Positions 31,608 to 42,311 of a stretch of 64,000 bases of DNA are shown piece after piece. Within the stretch, counting starts at the first letter, position 1, and each line of letters opens with the position of its first letter. Under the pieces are notes generated by a model, which searched no databases, was not told the origin of the DNA, and saw nothing but the letters and a program-made list of their open reading frames with translations. Origin of the DNA: Heligmosomoides polygyrus polygyrus (lineage: Eukaryota > Nematoda > Chromadorea > Rhabditida > Heligmosomidae). Both the position numbers and the translations under genes were made by a program. Location of the stretch: assembly GCA_947396885.1 (NCBI GenBank), contig OX377206.1:7487050-7551049 (forward strand), read 5' to 3'.

Positions 31608-31771
31608 GGGGCCGGATTCATCAACGACTAACCCGTGGGTATACGGGGTATAGATACCCACGATGAAGTTTGCGTCTCTGACTTTTACCTTATCTCTACC
31701 TGATTCTTATCTTATCTCTACCCCTTGTATCCCGCATACCCACGGGTTTAATTGTTGATGAATCCGGCCCC
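31608..31771. repeat. Palindromic element, complete copy
   Basis: GGGGCCGGATTCATCAACGA... pairs with ...GTTGATGAATCCGGCCCC; CCCGTGGGTATACGGGGTAT pairs with ATCCCGCATACCCACGGG. The centre holds TATCTCTACC repeats. Partial copies at 26815-27059 and an end fragment at 8188. Confidence 0.85.
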
Positions 31772-32102
31772 TGAAGTGCCATCACGACGAATCTACGATT
31801 CTTTTAGCCCTTCGTATCTTAAGCCCCATCAGATTTCTTATTCGTGGGAAAGTGTCTCTCAGAACGCAGCCGTTTCCGCTTTATTCAATTGTTTTCTTTC
31901 CAGTTTTGTTTATTCGATGTTTTCATTGCTAAGAGTGAAGTTTTTTTTTATTTTATTTTCAATGCCAAACTATACGATGCGTCACAACAAAGGTAAAGCA
32001 ATACTCTGCTTAGTCTAACTGACATTTTCTGACTAGATCAGAGGTAGAAATCATTGTTGTGGAATGAATGGAAAAAATTATGGAATTTTTTGATTTTTCG
32101 AT

Positions 32103-32437
32103 ACTAGTGTACTTTTAGTACCGCAGTAAATCATGTTCAACATAAGTCTTCTAGGGGTAATCTTTCATGGGAAGAGCGAATATCATAGTCGTTTTTTGCG
32201 GAAATGTCTTATAAGCCCGTTACATTAAGCTCGCCCATGGCCTTGCGAAATAGCGCGCGCTGGTAGGAGACGCAGAGTGTGTGTCTCCATCCGTCTCCAG
32301 GCAATTCGAACTTAATATAGCGGGCTTATAAAGCATTTCCGCAAAAAACGACTATGATATTCGTTCGTCCCATGACAGATTAGCCCTAGTAGACCTATTT
32401 TGAACAAGTTTTAGTGCGGTTCACTAAGTACACTAGT
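32103..32437. repeat. 335-bp foldback element
   Basis: ACTAGTGTACTTTTAGTACC at the left corresponds to GGTTCACTAAGTACACTAGT at the right. GGAAGAGCGAATATCATAGTCGTTTTTTGC pairs almost perfectly with 32337-32370. Arms are about 130 bp, the centre has CGCGCGCTGG and GGAGACGCAGAG. No coding. Confidence 0.85.
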
Positions 32438-32857
32438 GCCGATTTTTCTCTCTAAATGACTCCACTCAGTCCACTCAGGCTAAAACTGTATAATAATATC
32501 CTCGGTTTAGGTTGCTTTTTAGGTCGGGGGTGGAAATCGTCGTTGAGTAAATTGCAAAAATTTCCGAAAATTTCAGATCCTTTCTTTGAAGAATTTTCAT
32601 GAAATTCTGCTTAGATTTTCATTCCACTTTCATTCTTTTTTCGTTTTCCTGCAAAGAAAATCTACCACATGTGTGGTTCTAAACTTTAAGAAAGTTAGAA
32701 AATTACAATCTACGACTGTTTTTCTCACCACATTTTCAGAGCCATGTAACATTTCTTCTTTGAGGAAAAATGTTCATCAAAACTATACCAGTCTTCCTCG
32801 TTCATTATTTTTGCACTCCCATTGGATCAGTGTCTGTCGATTATTGATTTTCTGCAG

Positions 32858-32969
32858 AATTCGTCGTTTGGATAATAATGTCCTGTGGTTCGTGCGTCCT
32901 CACAACGGAGAACTCATCGACTCCACAGAAAGTCGGCTCCATCTGTCGTGTTTAACCAGCTGGCTGTGA
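32858..32969 (+). CDS. Candidate terminal exon
   Basis: A strong acceptor (TTATTGATTTTCTGCAG, ending 32857) leads in phase 2 into IRRLDNNVLWFVRPHNGELI, then DSTESRLHLSCLTSWL and TGA at 32967-32969. Amino-acid use is coding-like. No upstream exon could be fixed. The product is unknown. Confidence 0.35.
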
Positions 32970-33052
32970 ATATCGACGCTTTTATCCTGTCATCGCCAGA
33001 TGGAACTCCGCTATTCTCTCTTTTTTAAATCAAAACGGAAATCTCCTAGTTC

Positions 33053-33352
33053 GCACCTTTAGCTCAGTAGGAAGACGGCGCGGACTCTCACGTACATACA
33101 TACATCTGACAAGTTGTGAGTAAAGGTTCAACGTTCGGCTCCCGTTGAAAACGGCGTCCTTTCCCATCCTTCCGAGGTCAAAAATCGGCAACCAATTTGA
33201 CTGAGAAGGGTAATACACCTACTTGTCTATCGGCTGATCTGCACAGATCACTGTACAAATCAAATACTTGTTCAGTTTGCCTCCTCAATGCCCGTAGAAG
33301 TGGAATGCGTGGCGTATACCGAGCAGGGACTGAGTAGCACCGATCTATTATA
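33053..33352 (+). repeat. SINE with a different tRNA-like head
   Basis: Head CACCTTTAGCTCAGTAGGAAG and B-box-like GGTTCAACGTTCGGC, then the common SINE body (GACTGAGAAGGGTAATACACC, CTTGTCTATCGGCTG, GTAGAAGTGGAATGCGTGGC). It shows the family body joined to another tRNA-type head, like 53420. Confidence 0.65.
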
Positions 33353-33427
33353 TAATTGTTCAATCTACAGTTTCTACGTTTTTTCTTCTCTGCAAGTATT
33401 TAAAATGCAAAAGTTTTACCTTTTTGC

Positions 33428-33725
33428 CAGTATAAAGGATGAAGCATAATGAACTGGGTTGTTTAACGCCTTTTGGAATGCGCCACACATTCTATTTCTA
33501 CAGTATGTCGTGGAGGTGATTTGAATGCGTGTGTTGGGCATACAATGACTTGCGATGGCGAGCCGATAAACAAGTCAGTGCTGTATCCTTCCCAGACAGG
33601 TCTGGTACCAATTCACCGAACCATGAGGAATGAAAGGCTTGGTTGGCCTGGGCGGGAAATCCAAACCAGGAACCTAGTGTCGGGTTCATGCGACAGTCGG
33701 CACCTCTCCGACTGCGCTGCACGCC
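33428..33725 (-). repeat. tRNA-derived SINE copy, minus strand
   Basis: Tail ATAAAGGATGAAGC left; CTCTCCGACTGCGCTGCACGCC head side right. Confidence 0.8.
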
Positions 33726-33865
33726 TCGTTACCGGTCAATACTTTGCTGCAAAACCTGCCGTTTAGATGTAAACTTTAAAAAAGATTATTTTTGAGTGGG
33801 TCAAATACCATTCGGTGCTAGGTTACCTCATAGATCAAATTCGTGTTAAAATGGCCAGTTTCGTT

Positions 33866-33972
33866 GCAGTTAGAAGTGGAGCGCGTGGCGCATACCAGAT
33901 GAAGGACAAAGGATAAAGGACGGCGTTATTCAATTCCTTTTGGATGCGCCACGCACTCTACTTCTACACACA
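33866..33972. repeat. Two SINE tails, tail to tail
   Basis: AGAAGTGGAGCGCGTGGCGC (plus) at 33870 is followed by GGATAAAGGACGGCGTTATT (minus tail) at 33907, which stops at CACTCTACTTCTACA. Two fragmentary insertions. Confidence 0.55.
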
Positions 33973-34320
33973 GATTATGAGGAATCTCTGCTCACAAAAT
34001 CATTCAACTTGGGACCAATTTTTAGACGAGAATATAGGTTTTTGAACAAATTTTATTGAATGCCATTGAAAAACCTGCACCTTTTTTTTGAACGACGATG
34101 GATGTGCATTGCAATTGAATCTAAATCTGGTTTAGTTTTGAATGAACATGATTTACGAAGGTGAGTTGTACTGGCTCATGGTGGACAAGTGACTGTGTAC
34201 GTCAACTAGACTTTCAAATGCTTCACTCCTACCTACGTAGCAGTAGAATGCGTGGCGTATTGACTAACACCTTTCCTTATACTTTGGCGGCCATCCGTTT
34301 AGTCGGTGGTTCGCCCAGAA

Positions 34321-34694
34321 ATAAGTTAATAGACTTATTATTTTAGCATGATAGTCATAATAACCCACATTCAAAATCGGAACAGCGGGCTCGTGGGGCG
34401 CAGCTGCAGGAGCCGCTGGCTGTCTGTGCAGCCAGAATCGATTATAGGTTCGGATCTCGTCCAGGCCAACCAAGCCTCTAAACCTATTTCCAAACAAGTT
34501 TGGTACATACCAGTTCGCCGAGCCGAGACGGATTAGAGGCTTGGTTGGCCTGGACGGGATCCGAACCTATAATCGATTCTGGCTGCACGCGACAGCCAGC
34601 GGCTCCTTCAGCTGCGCCCCACGAGCCCGCTGTTCCGATTTTGAATGTGTGTTATTATGACTATCATGCTAAAATAATAAGTCTGTTAACTTAT
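34321..34694. repeat. 374-bp palindrome built on a tRNA-like SINE
   Basis: 34321-34479 and 34535-34694 are almost exact inverted copies, separated by 55 bp. Each arm holds GTGGGGCGCAGCTGCAGGAG (A-box-like), AGGTTCGGATCTCGTCCAGG (B-box-like) and the SINE motif GGCCAACCAAGCC. Outer ends read ATAAGTTAATA/TGTTAACTTAT. Confidence 0.9.
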
Positions 34695-34799
34695 ATCCAC
34701 ACAATGACGAGTTAATGGAACATCCAATAGTAACCAGGTCTAACAGCCTGTCTAACCGCTGGATGGGGATTGGCCCAGAATTTGACAAGAAGGTTTGTT

Positions 34800-35320
34800 T
34801 GGGCGCGTCGTAGCGTAGTCGGAGGAGACGCCGCTTGTGGCGTACATCCGATTCCTAGTCCATGGTTCGGATTTCACCAAACACCAACCAAGCCTTGCAT
34901 CGCTTCCGGGTCGCAGAATCGGCAACAGACCTGTCCGGAAATGGAAATTTTATTTTTATTTGTTTATTCATTCGTGAAATTCACACGAAACATAAACATT
35001 TCATGAGCATACTGGTAGAAATGTCAAAAACAAAAAATCACCTCAAAAGGAAGACGTGATGAACAAGAAATAAGATTATTTGAACGTAAATTTGAAAGAT
35101 TTCTACGCTTATAGGAAATAAATATAATCATTGGAAATAAGAGTAATCTCAAAAATCTCGAAGAAAATAAACATAATTGACGTTTCCATCGGTTGGCCAC
35201 TGTAAGTCCTTATCTAGGCCAGAAGCGCATTCAAATTGCCTCCACGACATCCCGAAGAAATAAAATGATGGCGCATCCCAGAGAAGATTAATTAGCGCCG
35301 ACCTTTATTCTTTTATGATT
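34800..35320 (+). repeat. SINE split by a 245-bp AT-rich insert
   Basis: Head GGGCGCGTCGTAGCGTAGTCGG through GACCTGTCCGGAAATGG (34800-34942), then AT-rich DNA, then the SINE resumes at CATCGGTTGGCCACTGTAAG (35190) to its tail at 35320. The insert (about 34943-35189) has no clear terminal repeats. Confidence 0.7.
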
Positions 35321-35350
35321 TTAACGTTTATTTGCAGTGAAGCGTATATA

Positions 35351-36264
35351 TTAGGGGGGGGGGGGCGAAAGTAATGAGACACCCCATGCCGTATCCATAT
35401 ATCTCGTGGCTGGAGTCTGGATTCGCACTTGTTGTATTTGTATGTTTGTTGGCTACTTACTGAAGCCCATCTGAAAAGTTACTACTTCCGCCCTTTCCAG
35501 AAGCATGCCAAAAACCCCAGCCTGTCTCATGCCGAAACCCCAGTCTGACGAGTCGACCTGTGTCGCGCAAATCTCCTCCAATTCCCAACCCCGAGCAGCC
35601 AGGGCTCAATATTGACGCAAGATGAGAAGTACGTCTTCTACCTTAACCCTGCAAAGCAGCGAGTCTGGGTGAGGCCTGGTGACCTGTTACCGACCTTCGT
35701 TCGGTGAGATGTTCACGGCGAGAAGCATCTCTGGAGCTTTTGGGTCTGCGCCCATGGATCGGTTTACTGGAGGCTGTTTCCCAAGAGCACCGCGATGAAC
35801 TCCAAGGCCGTGGTAAACGAAATAGAAGAGATGGGCCGGCGACTCGCTCTTATTCATTCGCAGCGCTTCAAGAAGGTCCTCCTCTTCGACAACGCCGCAC
35901 CCCATCGGGAACAAGTAACCACGGGTAAGCTTGGCCAGCTGAGCTACGTTCACATGCCTCAGCCACCGTGTTCGCTGGACATCTCCCCACGTGACTACCA
36001 CTACTACTTGAGCCTACAGGACTTCCTAGTCGGAAGGGATACAAGAACCCAAGCAGTCCTTGACAACCATATCGAGCAGTTGATCAACACCAGGCTCAAG
36101 CAGTTCTGTAAGGATGGGATCAGGAAGTTGACTGAGCGATGGCAGCAAGGTCATTGCCCTTAATGGCAAATACATTCCTCAGCACCGTTGAGTTGTAATT
36201 GAGTTATAAGGAGATAAAGATTTTTTTTTCATTTTGTCTCATTACTTTTGCCCCCCCCCCCTAA
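35351..36264 (+). mobile_element. mariner-like element with poly-G termini
   Basis: Inverted ends TTAGGGGGGGGGGGGCGAAA and a matching TTTTGCCCCCCCCCCCTAA, continuing through GTAATGAGACA/TGTCTCATTAC, about 33 bp in total. Flanked by TA (35349-35350, 36265-36266). Length 914 bp, shorter than autonomous relatives. G-run lengths differ between ends. Confidence 0.85.
35600..36163 (+). pseudogene. mariner-like transposase, N-terminus lost
   Basis: DEKYVFYLNPAKQRVW at about 35626 resembles the first catalytic block. After a stop or frameshift near 35707 the same reading continues as HLWSFWVCAHGSVYWRLF. The open part from 35795 has VLLFDNAAPHREQ (second Asp), SLDISPRDYHYY (third Asp) and FLVGRDTRTQ, ending at 36163. 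The DNA-binding N-terminal domain is absent. This is an inactive cut-and-paste transposase. Confidence 0.75.
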
Positions 36265-36266
36265 TA

Positions 36267-37136
36267 TCTGGCAATATGTTTACGGGGTTCTACCCTCAAG
36301 CGACCAACTCCCAGCAAAAAAATCGACAAAATCGATCAATAATGGCCGTCCAGTCGAGTTAGGGTGCTTGTTGTGAAGACTGTCCGGCCAACATACTCAT
36401 GTGACTTCCACATCAAATGGTCAATTTCGATTGGTACCGACAGACCACCGTTTCATCTCAGGGCAGATCTCGAACCCAAATGCATCCCAAATGTCTTTTG
36501 GACAAGAGTGCTAGCCTTTACACTCCCGCCACTTGAGCCGTTTAGAATTACCACTTCATGCATCCAATAGAACGTGATAGTATGATTTTATCTCAGCGAA
36601 AATCCTCATTGCACTCTTTTCCAGCAATTGCGGTTTCCATGGAAACTCGAGACCATCACCAGCACTCACGGCGTCATAGTTATTCCTACTACATTCATGT
36701 GTAGGCACCAGAAGGTTTACTTTACATCGATTTATGGTATATGTAGGCACATTTGAGCGCTCCTAGAAAATTTTTCTTGTTCATTTTTATGTCAGGTTTT
36801 TAACTGGCGAGTTTTCGAGCTGAATTTCTACAATAATCGTTTTTCAATAGGTTTAATTGTTTTTTTTGCTCAAAACTAATTTTGATGGGCGATTTGAGAG
36901 CCTTTGTCGTTTGATCCACTCACATAAATCCGTCCATGAACATGAAGGTTCCAGAAAGAAAGTCTTATCGATTTATGCGCACTGGTTGCCTCATCACATT
37001 ATACACAGATGTGGAGCTCATGCTCATTGTCGGTGGTTTGTAGACGTAATCGACTCTGCTGCCGACTTTTGCTTCTTCTTAAGCATCTGACCCTCCAAGA
37101 ATTCATCAATCAGTGTAAAATGTTCCTCGTTTGCAG
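36267..37136. other. Unassigned DNA with possible exon ends
   Basis: A textbook acceptor CACTCTTTTCCAG ends at 36625 and is followed by an open frame (QLRFPWKLETITSTHGVIVI...) to a stop near 36751, with no partner exon. 36440-36520 holds a reversed TCTCGAACCC motif like a tRNA T-arm. Confidence 0.3.
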
Positions 37137-37262
37137 CCCAGATCCGCTTCTCATGAAGTAGGGCGCCTTTTTTCGCATAACATCTTTTGGCGGGCAGTGG
37201 CGCAGCAGCAAATTATTCATTGGAGGTGTTTTTCGCACGAACTGGTATTCCATACCAGTAAC
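37137..37262 (+). CDS. Candidate internal exon
   Basis: Acceptor CTCGTTTGCAG (ends 37136) and donor AAC|GTGAGTC (37263) bound 42 codons, phase 0 to 0: PRSASHEVGRLFSHNIFWRA, then VAQQQIIHWRCFSHELVFHTSN in pieces. Both splice signals are strong. Linked exons and function are unknown. Confidence 0.35.
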
Positions 37263-37472
37263 GTGAGTCATGTCGAAGAAAAGAAATGCTTTTACGACCG
37301 CTGTTCCCCGGATAAGTACCTATGAAATATCGGCGAATCCTTCATTTCCTACCACTGAGCGGGACGGTTCCGGTTTCCGGTATCAATTTCCGCACTGTAT
37401 TCGCCGAGCCTGGACGAAGTCTTTGTGAAAGCTTTCCTAGATTGTAATTCTCTGTCAGCTATACTTTTTTAC

Positions 37473-37762
37473 TGGGCGCGCAGTGGCGCAGTTGGAGGTG
37501 GCGCCGACGGCCGCGTGCACCCGACTCCAGGTTCCTGGTTCGGATTTCCCGGTCAGACCATCCAAGTTTTCCATCTCTCCACGGTCAGTGAGTTGGTGCT
37601 AGGTACCTGTTTTTTAAAAGATAAAACTCTGACTTATCCATCGGTTGGACACCGTAAGTTGTTTTATAGGCCAAAAACACGCACATTCCACAATATCTTA
37701 TAGAAGTAGAGTGCGTGGCGCGTCCCAAAATAGGCTTGATTAGCGCCGTCGTTTACCATTTT
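37473..37762 (+). repeat. tRNA-derived SINE copy
   Basis: Head GGCGCGCAGTGGCGCAGTTGG, CGGATTTCCCGGTCAGACC, tail degraded to CGTCGTTTACC. Confidence 0.75.
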
Positions 37763-37919
37763 TATATTCCTTTACACTCTTCTTTTCTTTAAATCCGTTA
37801 AGGAAATATTAATCATCTTAGTTTTCCGAGAAATAAGTGCTTCAAGCTGTTTTTCGAGAATGTCTAAGTCTAGTAACATCGTTTTAACACGTTTGTTTAA
37901 TCCTGAAGAGGCGTTAGAG

Positions 37920-38214
37920 TAGGCGCGTGTAGCGCAGTCGGAGGAGGCGCTTACTGTCGTCTGCACCAGATACCAGGATCCTGGTTCGGAATTCCCGCCC
38001 AAGCCAACCAAGCCCTCCATCCCTCCGGGGTCGGTGAATTGGTATCAGACTTGTCTGGGAAGGGTAGAGCGCTGACGTTTTCATCGACTGGCCAACGCAA
38101 GTCATTGTATGGCCAAATACGCATTCAAACCACCTCCACGACATCCCATAGAAGTAGAATGCGTGGCGCATCCCAAAATGGATTGAGCAACGCCGTTCTT
38201 TATCCTTTATCCTT
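37920..38214 (+). repeat. tRNA-derived SINE copy, well preserved
   Basis: Head AGGCGCGTGTAGCGCAGTCGG, B box CTGGTTCGGAATTCCCG, tail CTTTATCCTTTATCCTTA. Confidence 0.85.
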
Positions 38215-38291
38215 ATATGTTGTCATTTCGATATCACGGATGGATGCTGATAGGCCTCGAAGATATAGCGAATATCACCTGTGGTCAAACA

Positions 38292-38362
38292 GCGCCGGTG
38301 GTGTAAGGCGTAGCATCGCTGCCCGGAAATAGGAGGTGCGGGTTCGAGTCCCGCCTGGCGCA
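38292..38362 (+). tRNA. tRNA-Gly-like gene with disrupted anticodon arm, probable pseudogene
   Basis: 71 nt. The acceptor strands GCGCCGG and CTGGCGC pair over 7 bp with one G-U, with discriminator A. The D-arm region reads TGGTGTAAGGCGTAGC (A box) and the T arm GCGGG-TTCGAGT-CCCGC is perfect (B box). A T-run (TTTT) lies 5 bases downstream. The body resembles tRNA-Gly. The anticodon stem GCTGC has no proper partner in TAGGA, so an anticodon cannot be assigned. It could be transcribed by pol III and still be non-functional. Confidence 0.6.
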
Positions 38363-38369
38363 GGAGTTT

Positions 38370-38944
38370 TGTGCTAAACAGAACATCCTATAACAACGCT
38401 ATTGAGATCATTATTAATTCCTCATCCACAAGGGATAATTCTTGGTCGAAGGATGACACGAAGAAAAAAAAAACGCCAATTTTGTCAATAGTTTAGATTG
38501 CGCGCACAACTCCGTATGAACGCCATTCAAACCCTAATTCGTATAGCCATGGCTATAAACTGAGTTACTGCATGTCACAACTACTACATCGCACGGCTTA
38601 CACCATAGGTCTATAAATTATTAGATTCTAAGGAAAGAAATGCCAGTTTTTGAGAGTTTGTGATGGATCGATTAATCGTCTATTGCATGTTTTATATGTA
38701 CTTGTTTAAAAACAGAGGACCTGGACTCTCAATCGATTTTTTTCCATTTTTTTTCAATTTTCAAAAACTTTCTATCATATTCGGATTACTACAGCATCTT
38801 TTTTTGGAGCAGGTATACCATGGGTTCTGGCGTATTTATTAGCACGTGTTTTTGAACGGAAATCAAGCGAGCAACTGTGTAGTGCGATACCCACCAGCAA
38901 CTATGTAGTGCGATATTGTCCAGTTTTCTGAAACCTAAGGCTTG
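38370..38944. other. Unassigned AT-rich DNA
   Basis: No supported feature. Confidence 0.4.
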
Positions 38945-38946
38945 AG

Positions 38947-39240
38947 GTGCACGTGTAGCGCAGTCGGAGGAGGCGCCGGCTGTCGCGTGCACCCGATACC
39001 AGGTTCCTGGTTCGGATTTCCCGCCCAGGCCAACCAAGCCTTCCATCCCTCGGTCGGTGAATTGGTACCAGACTAGTCTGTGAAGGATAAAGCACTGACT
39101 TGTTCATCGGCTGGCCACCCCAAGTCATTGTATGACCAAATACGCATTCAAAATCGCCTTCACGACATCCCGTTAAAGTGGAGTGCGTGGCGCATCCCAA
39201 AAGGGACTGAGTAACGCCGTCCTTATCCTTTTTATACTTT
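38947..39240 (+). repeat. tRNA-derived SINE copy, near consensus
   Basis: GCACGTGTAGCGCAGTCGG head, ACCAGGTTCCTGGTTCGGAT, tail GTCCTTATCCTTTTTATAC. One of the least diverged copies. Confidence 0.85.
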
Positions 39241-39553
39241 AAGGCTTGAGGACTGGAAGACTTTTCCTTACCACCTAATGGGATTGCAAACCTTCTTGGT
39301 AAAATAGAGGCTGTGCCAAAAAAACTGCCAAGCACTGTATAACAAATAATCTTCCAAGTGTAAAACGCAAGAATTCAGATGAGTCCGTGGCGCAATCTCC
39401 ACCGCACATATTTCAGAGCATTTCTATTTTCCTCCGCTTTCATATGAGATCTAAACTTTTTTGTACCTTAACTGGGAGCAAGGTTATCGCCTTCTAAACG
39501 GTGCTCACATTTTCTTAGGACACCCAGTATGTACGGATTGTACGATCCTTTAA

Positions 39554-39687
39554 GGCCTTGTTTAATGTGCGCGCGACGCGCGACGCGATGCCATATGTAG
39601 TGGCCGAATTGATCAATCGCGTCGCTCGATCAATTTGGCCACTACGCATGCATCGCGTCGCGCGTCGCGTGTACACTAAACAAGGCC
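39554..39687. repeat. Palindromic PIF/Harbinger-like MITE with TAA duplication
   Basis: GGCCTTGTTTAATGTGCGCG ... CGCGTGTACACTAAACAAGGCC, rich in GCGACGCG. The centre is ATTGATCAATCGCGTCGCTC, varying from the ATCGAT centre of relatives. TAA on both sides (39551-39553, 39688-39690). Confidence 0.9.
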
Positions 39688-39690
39688 TAA

Positions 39691-40220
39691 TATCTAGGGC
39701 ATTTTTTGAGACTTTTGATGTTTTGAGATCGACATACCGTGTGCATAATTTTTTACATAATTTTAATAAAACTTCACATATACTATATATAAGGTATAAG
39801 ATATAAATTGAATGTTTTTAAAGAAGTTGTCCGAAATTTTTTAGCTTGAATTATTGGTGGTAACAAAAAATAAATGTGAGAGCACCTTCTTTTTTACTGA
39901 AGGGCCCCCGGGGGCTGTTATAAACCGGTTCGTCTGGTGAAAGGTGCCGAAAAAGACCTTCTAATATGAGACCAAAATTATAACTTTATGATTTACACCT
40001 TACTTTATTGTACAGACCTGGTTCGTACTTTTCAAATAATTGAATAATGAACTCCTTTATATTCTTAAATAAGGGAAAAGCTTCTACACTGCTATGTGTA
40101 GTATCCCAATAATCACCTTTGGGTTCGAGGCAGAGTTGGAAAATAAGCATCGCTCTCTAGATTCCTGTTCCCTTTCTTTTTATGCTAAGTTTATTGGAAT
40201 GTGAAAAACTGCTTTTGATT
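39691..40220. other. Unassigned AT-rich DNA
   Basis: No supported feature. Confidence 0.4.
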
Positions 40221-40223
40221 AGG

Positions 40224-40519
40224 TAAAGGATAAAGGGTAGAGGACGGCGTTATTCAAGCCCTTTTGGGATGCGCCACGCATTCTACTTCTACGGGATATC
40301 GTGGAGGCGATTTGAATACGTATTTGGCCATACAATGACTTGCGGTGGCCAGCCGATGAACAAGTCAGCGCACTATCGTTCCCAGACAAGTCTGGTACCA
40401 TTTCACCGACCCCAGAGGGATGGAAGGCTTGCTCGTCCTGGACGGGAAATCCGAACCAGGGACCTGGTATCGGGTGCACGCGACAGTCGGCACCTCCTCC
40501 GACTGCGCTACACGCGCCC
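40224..40519 (-). repeat. tRNA-derived SINE copy, minus strand, near consensus
   Basis: GTAAAGGATAAAGGGTAGAGG tail left, CTCCGACTGCGCTACACGCGCC head right. Confidence 0.85.
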
Positions 40520-40539
40520 TTTTGATTAGATAGGGAATA

Positions 40540-40812
40540 AAAACCGGAGTAGACGAACCCCTTGAGTGCACCGTGCGTTCTATTTCAACGAGGTGTCATG
40601 CAGAAGGTTCGAGCACGTGTATTTGCCTCCACAATGCGGAAGACTGTTGATAAAAAAGCCACAGCTTCACCTTTACCAGAGAAGCCTATATATTTCCATT
40701 CCACCAAACGACTATGAAATAAGTCTAAGGTAACCCGAGTGTGAAGCGAACCGACAATCGATTCGCAGCACCACGCGAAATTAAGTCTCCTGCCGACTGC
40801 GCCACATACGGC
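40540..40812 (-). repeat. Degenerate SINE copy, minus strand
   Basis: GTGCACCGTGCGTTCTATTTC and CTCCTGCCGACTGCGCCACATACG keep order with the previous copy; the middle is diverged. Confidence 0.55.
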
Positions 40813-40929
40813 GTCGAATGGATACAGACGTTGAAATGCCTGCACGTCCTGGAATCCTTCGAGGAGAATGCATGCCATTACCCAGCCGGAACGATGACAT
40901 TAAGAACTGTTCCGCATATTTTAGTGTGA

Positions 40930-41879
40930 ATGCCATCCATCATTAGTCATCGTCTTGAACTCTTGTCCTCACATGACCAATATTCTCGTCTTCAGATGAA
41001 AGACATCGGCGACATTTTCAAGACGAGGTTATCGTGAAGCAGCTTGCTGTTTAGATAACTTTCTCTACAGAAAATGTGGGAATCGATCGGTGTCCAAGTG
41101 ATGTAAACGTTTCTCGCTTTACTACCGTCTCTTCTTGCGTCTCTGTGTCAACATAGAACGTTGTACACTGTCCTGTGCATATCGCATGTACATCACCAGA
41201 GCGATGTCGTTGAGAACATCCATGGCTGGGGCAATCAATACGCATTATTTCCGTGTGACCAGGCTCGGCAAGGCTCTATCCGCTTGACGATGCCATCCAT
41301 CTCTCAATCTCTTCATAAAATCCCCATCTTCAGCGGACCACAGCTAAATAAATGGAAATATTGATTCTTCGGCGCATTGTTCTCCTTAGTAGCAGGGTGG
41401 TTGATTTTTTTTCACTTCAACTCTTAACATTTCTGATGATTTCCTCAACATCAGCACCGCAAATAAATGCATTCTTAGTGCTACATTTTTTAAGCCTTGG
41501 GTCTGCTCAATTATGAAACAGTAACATGAATCAGGAGTAGAAATTTGTTTCACAATTTCAAAACAAACAGCAGTAGTGGAAAAAATCTGGAAACCAGCGG
41601 TGCGCTGTAGGTTGTGTGAATCGGGTTTCTTGATGATCTCCCCAAACCTTCTTATACTGAATATTCTTCGCTGTTCTTCTTGTTTGCCTTTTCCCAGACT
41701 ACATACGGGCAATCAATATTATTCTTTTCAGCTCAGAGAAAATCAATATTCTCTCCATTAGGCTAGTCGTTTCTTCTTTTCCCAAAAGCTTTGTTTTTTA
41801 TGTTTGGTATTGAGTGCACTATCTTCTGCTTAGAATAAACAATAAGCAAATAAATTAATATTATTGCAATATATTATAG
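40930..41879. other. Unassigned DNA with possible short exons
   Basis: CTCGTCTTCAG ends at 40995 immediately before ATG AAA GAC. A 43-bp intron-like GTTATCG...CTCTACAG then follows, giving a possible 20-residue frame to TGA. Minus-strand frames at 41051-41245 are also open. A good acceptor ATTCTTTTCAG lies at 41731. None can be tied together. Confidence 0.25.
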
Positions 41880-41883
41880 GTTG

Positions 41884-42145
41884 GTATGAAACGTCGAAGG
41901 AAGCCTCAGCTCTCACGGGCACCCCAAATCGATTCGAGGTTCGAGTCTCGCGAGGGACAACGGAGCCTTCCATCCCTCGCTGTCGATAACTTACCCAGGA
42001 ATAAAAGAATACCGAACTGTCCATTGCCTGGCTGCCGCAAGCCACTACATTTTCTAATCTCGAAAACCGAACCAAGAACCCGTGTGTTGGGTGCACGTGA
42101 CGAGTTGCGCCTGCTTCGACTGTGCTACGATGCGCCTAGCGCAAG
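41884..42145. repeat. Two SINE heads in opposed orientation
   Basis: A plus-strand fragment (CGATTCGAGGTTCGAGTCTCGC, CCTTCCATCCCTCGCTGTCG) meets a minus-strand fragment (CCGAACCAAGAACCCG, GTTGGGTGCACGTGACG, CTTCGACTGTGCTACG) near 42060. Confidence 0.55.
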
Positions 42146-42311
42146 ATTAAATTGCAGAAAATATATCTTCATTAATTGTATTCATGTCAAATACTTTAGA
42201 CGAAGCACGAAAATGAACATTCTTACCACTTATTCTAACTTCAAAAAACAAACATAAAACAACTCATCTACAGTGGCGTCCAAAAGTTTGTGGACGCTTG
42301 CATTTTTCGCC

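Noticed and set aside
40980..41245. Small two-exon frame and competing minus-strand frames
   Set aside because: Attractive splice signals but products are tiny and the two strands conflict; not enough to annotate.
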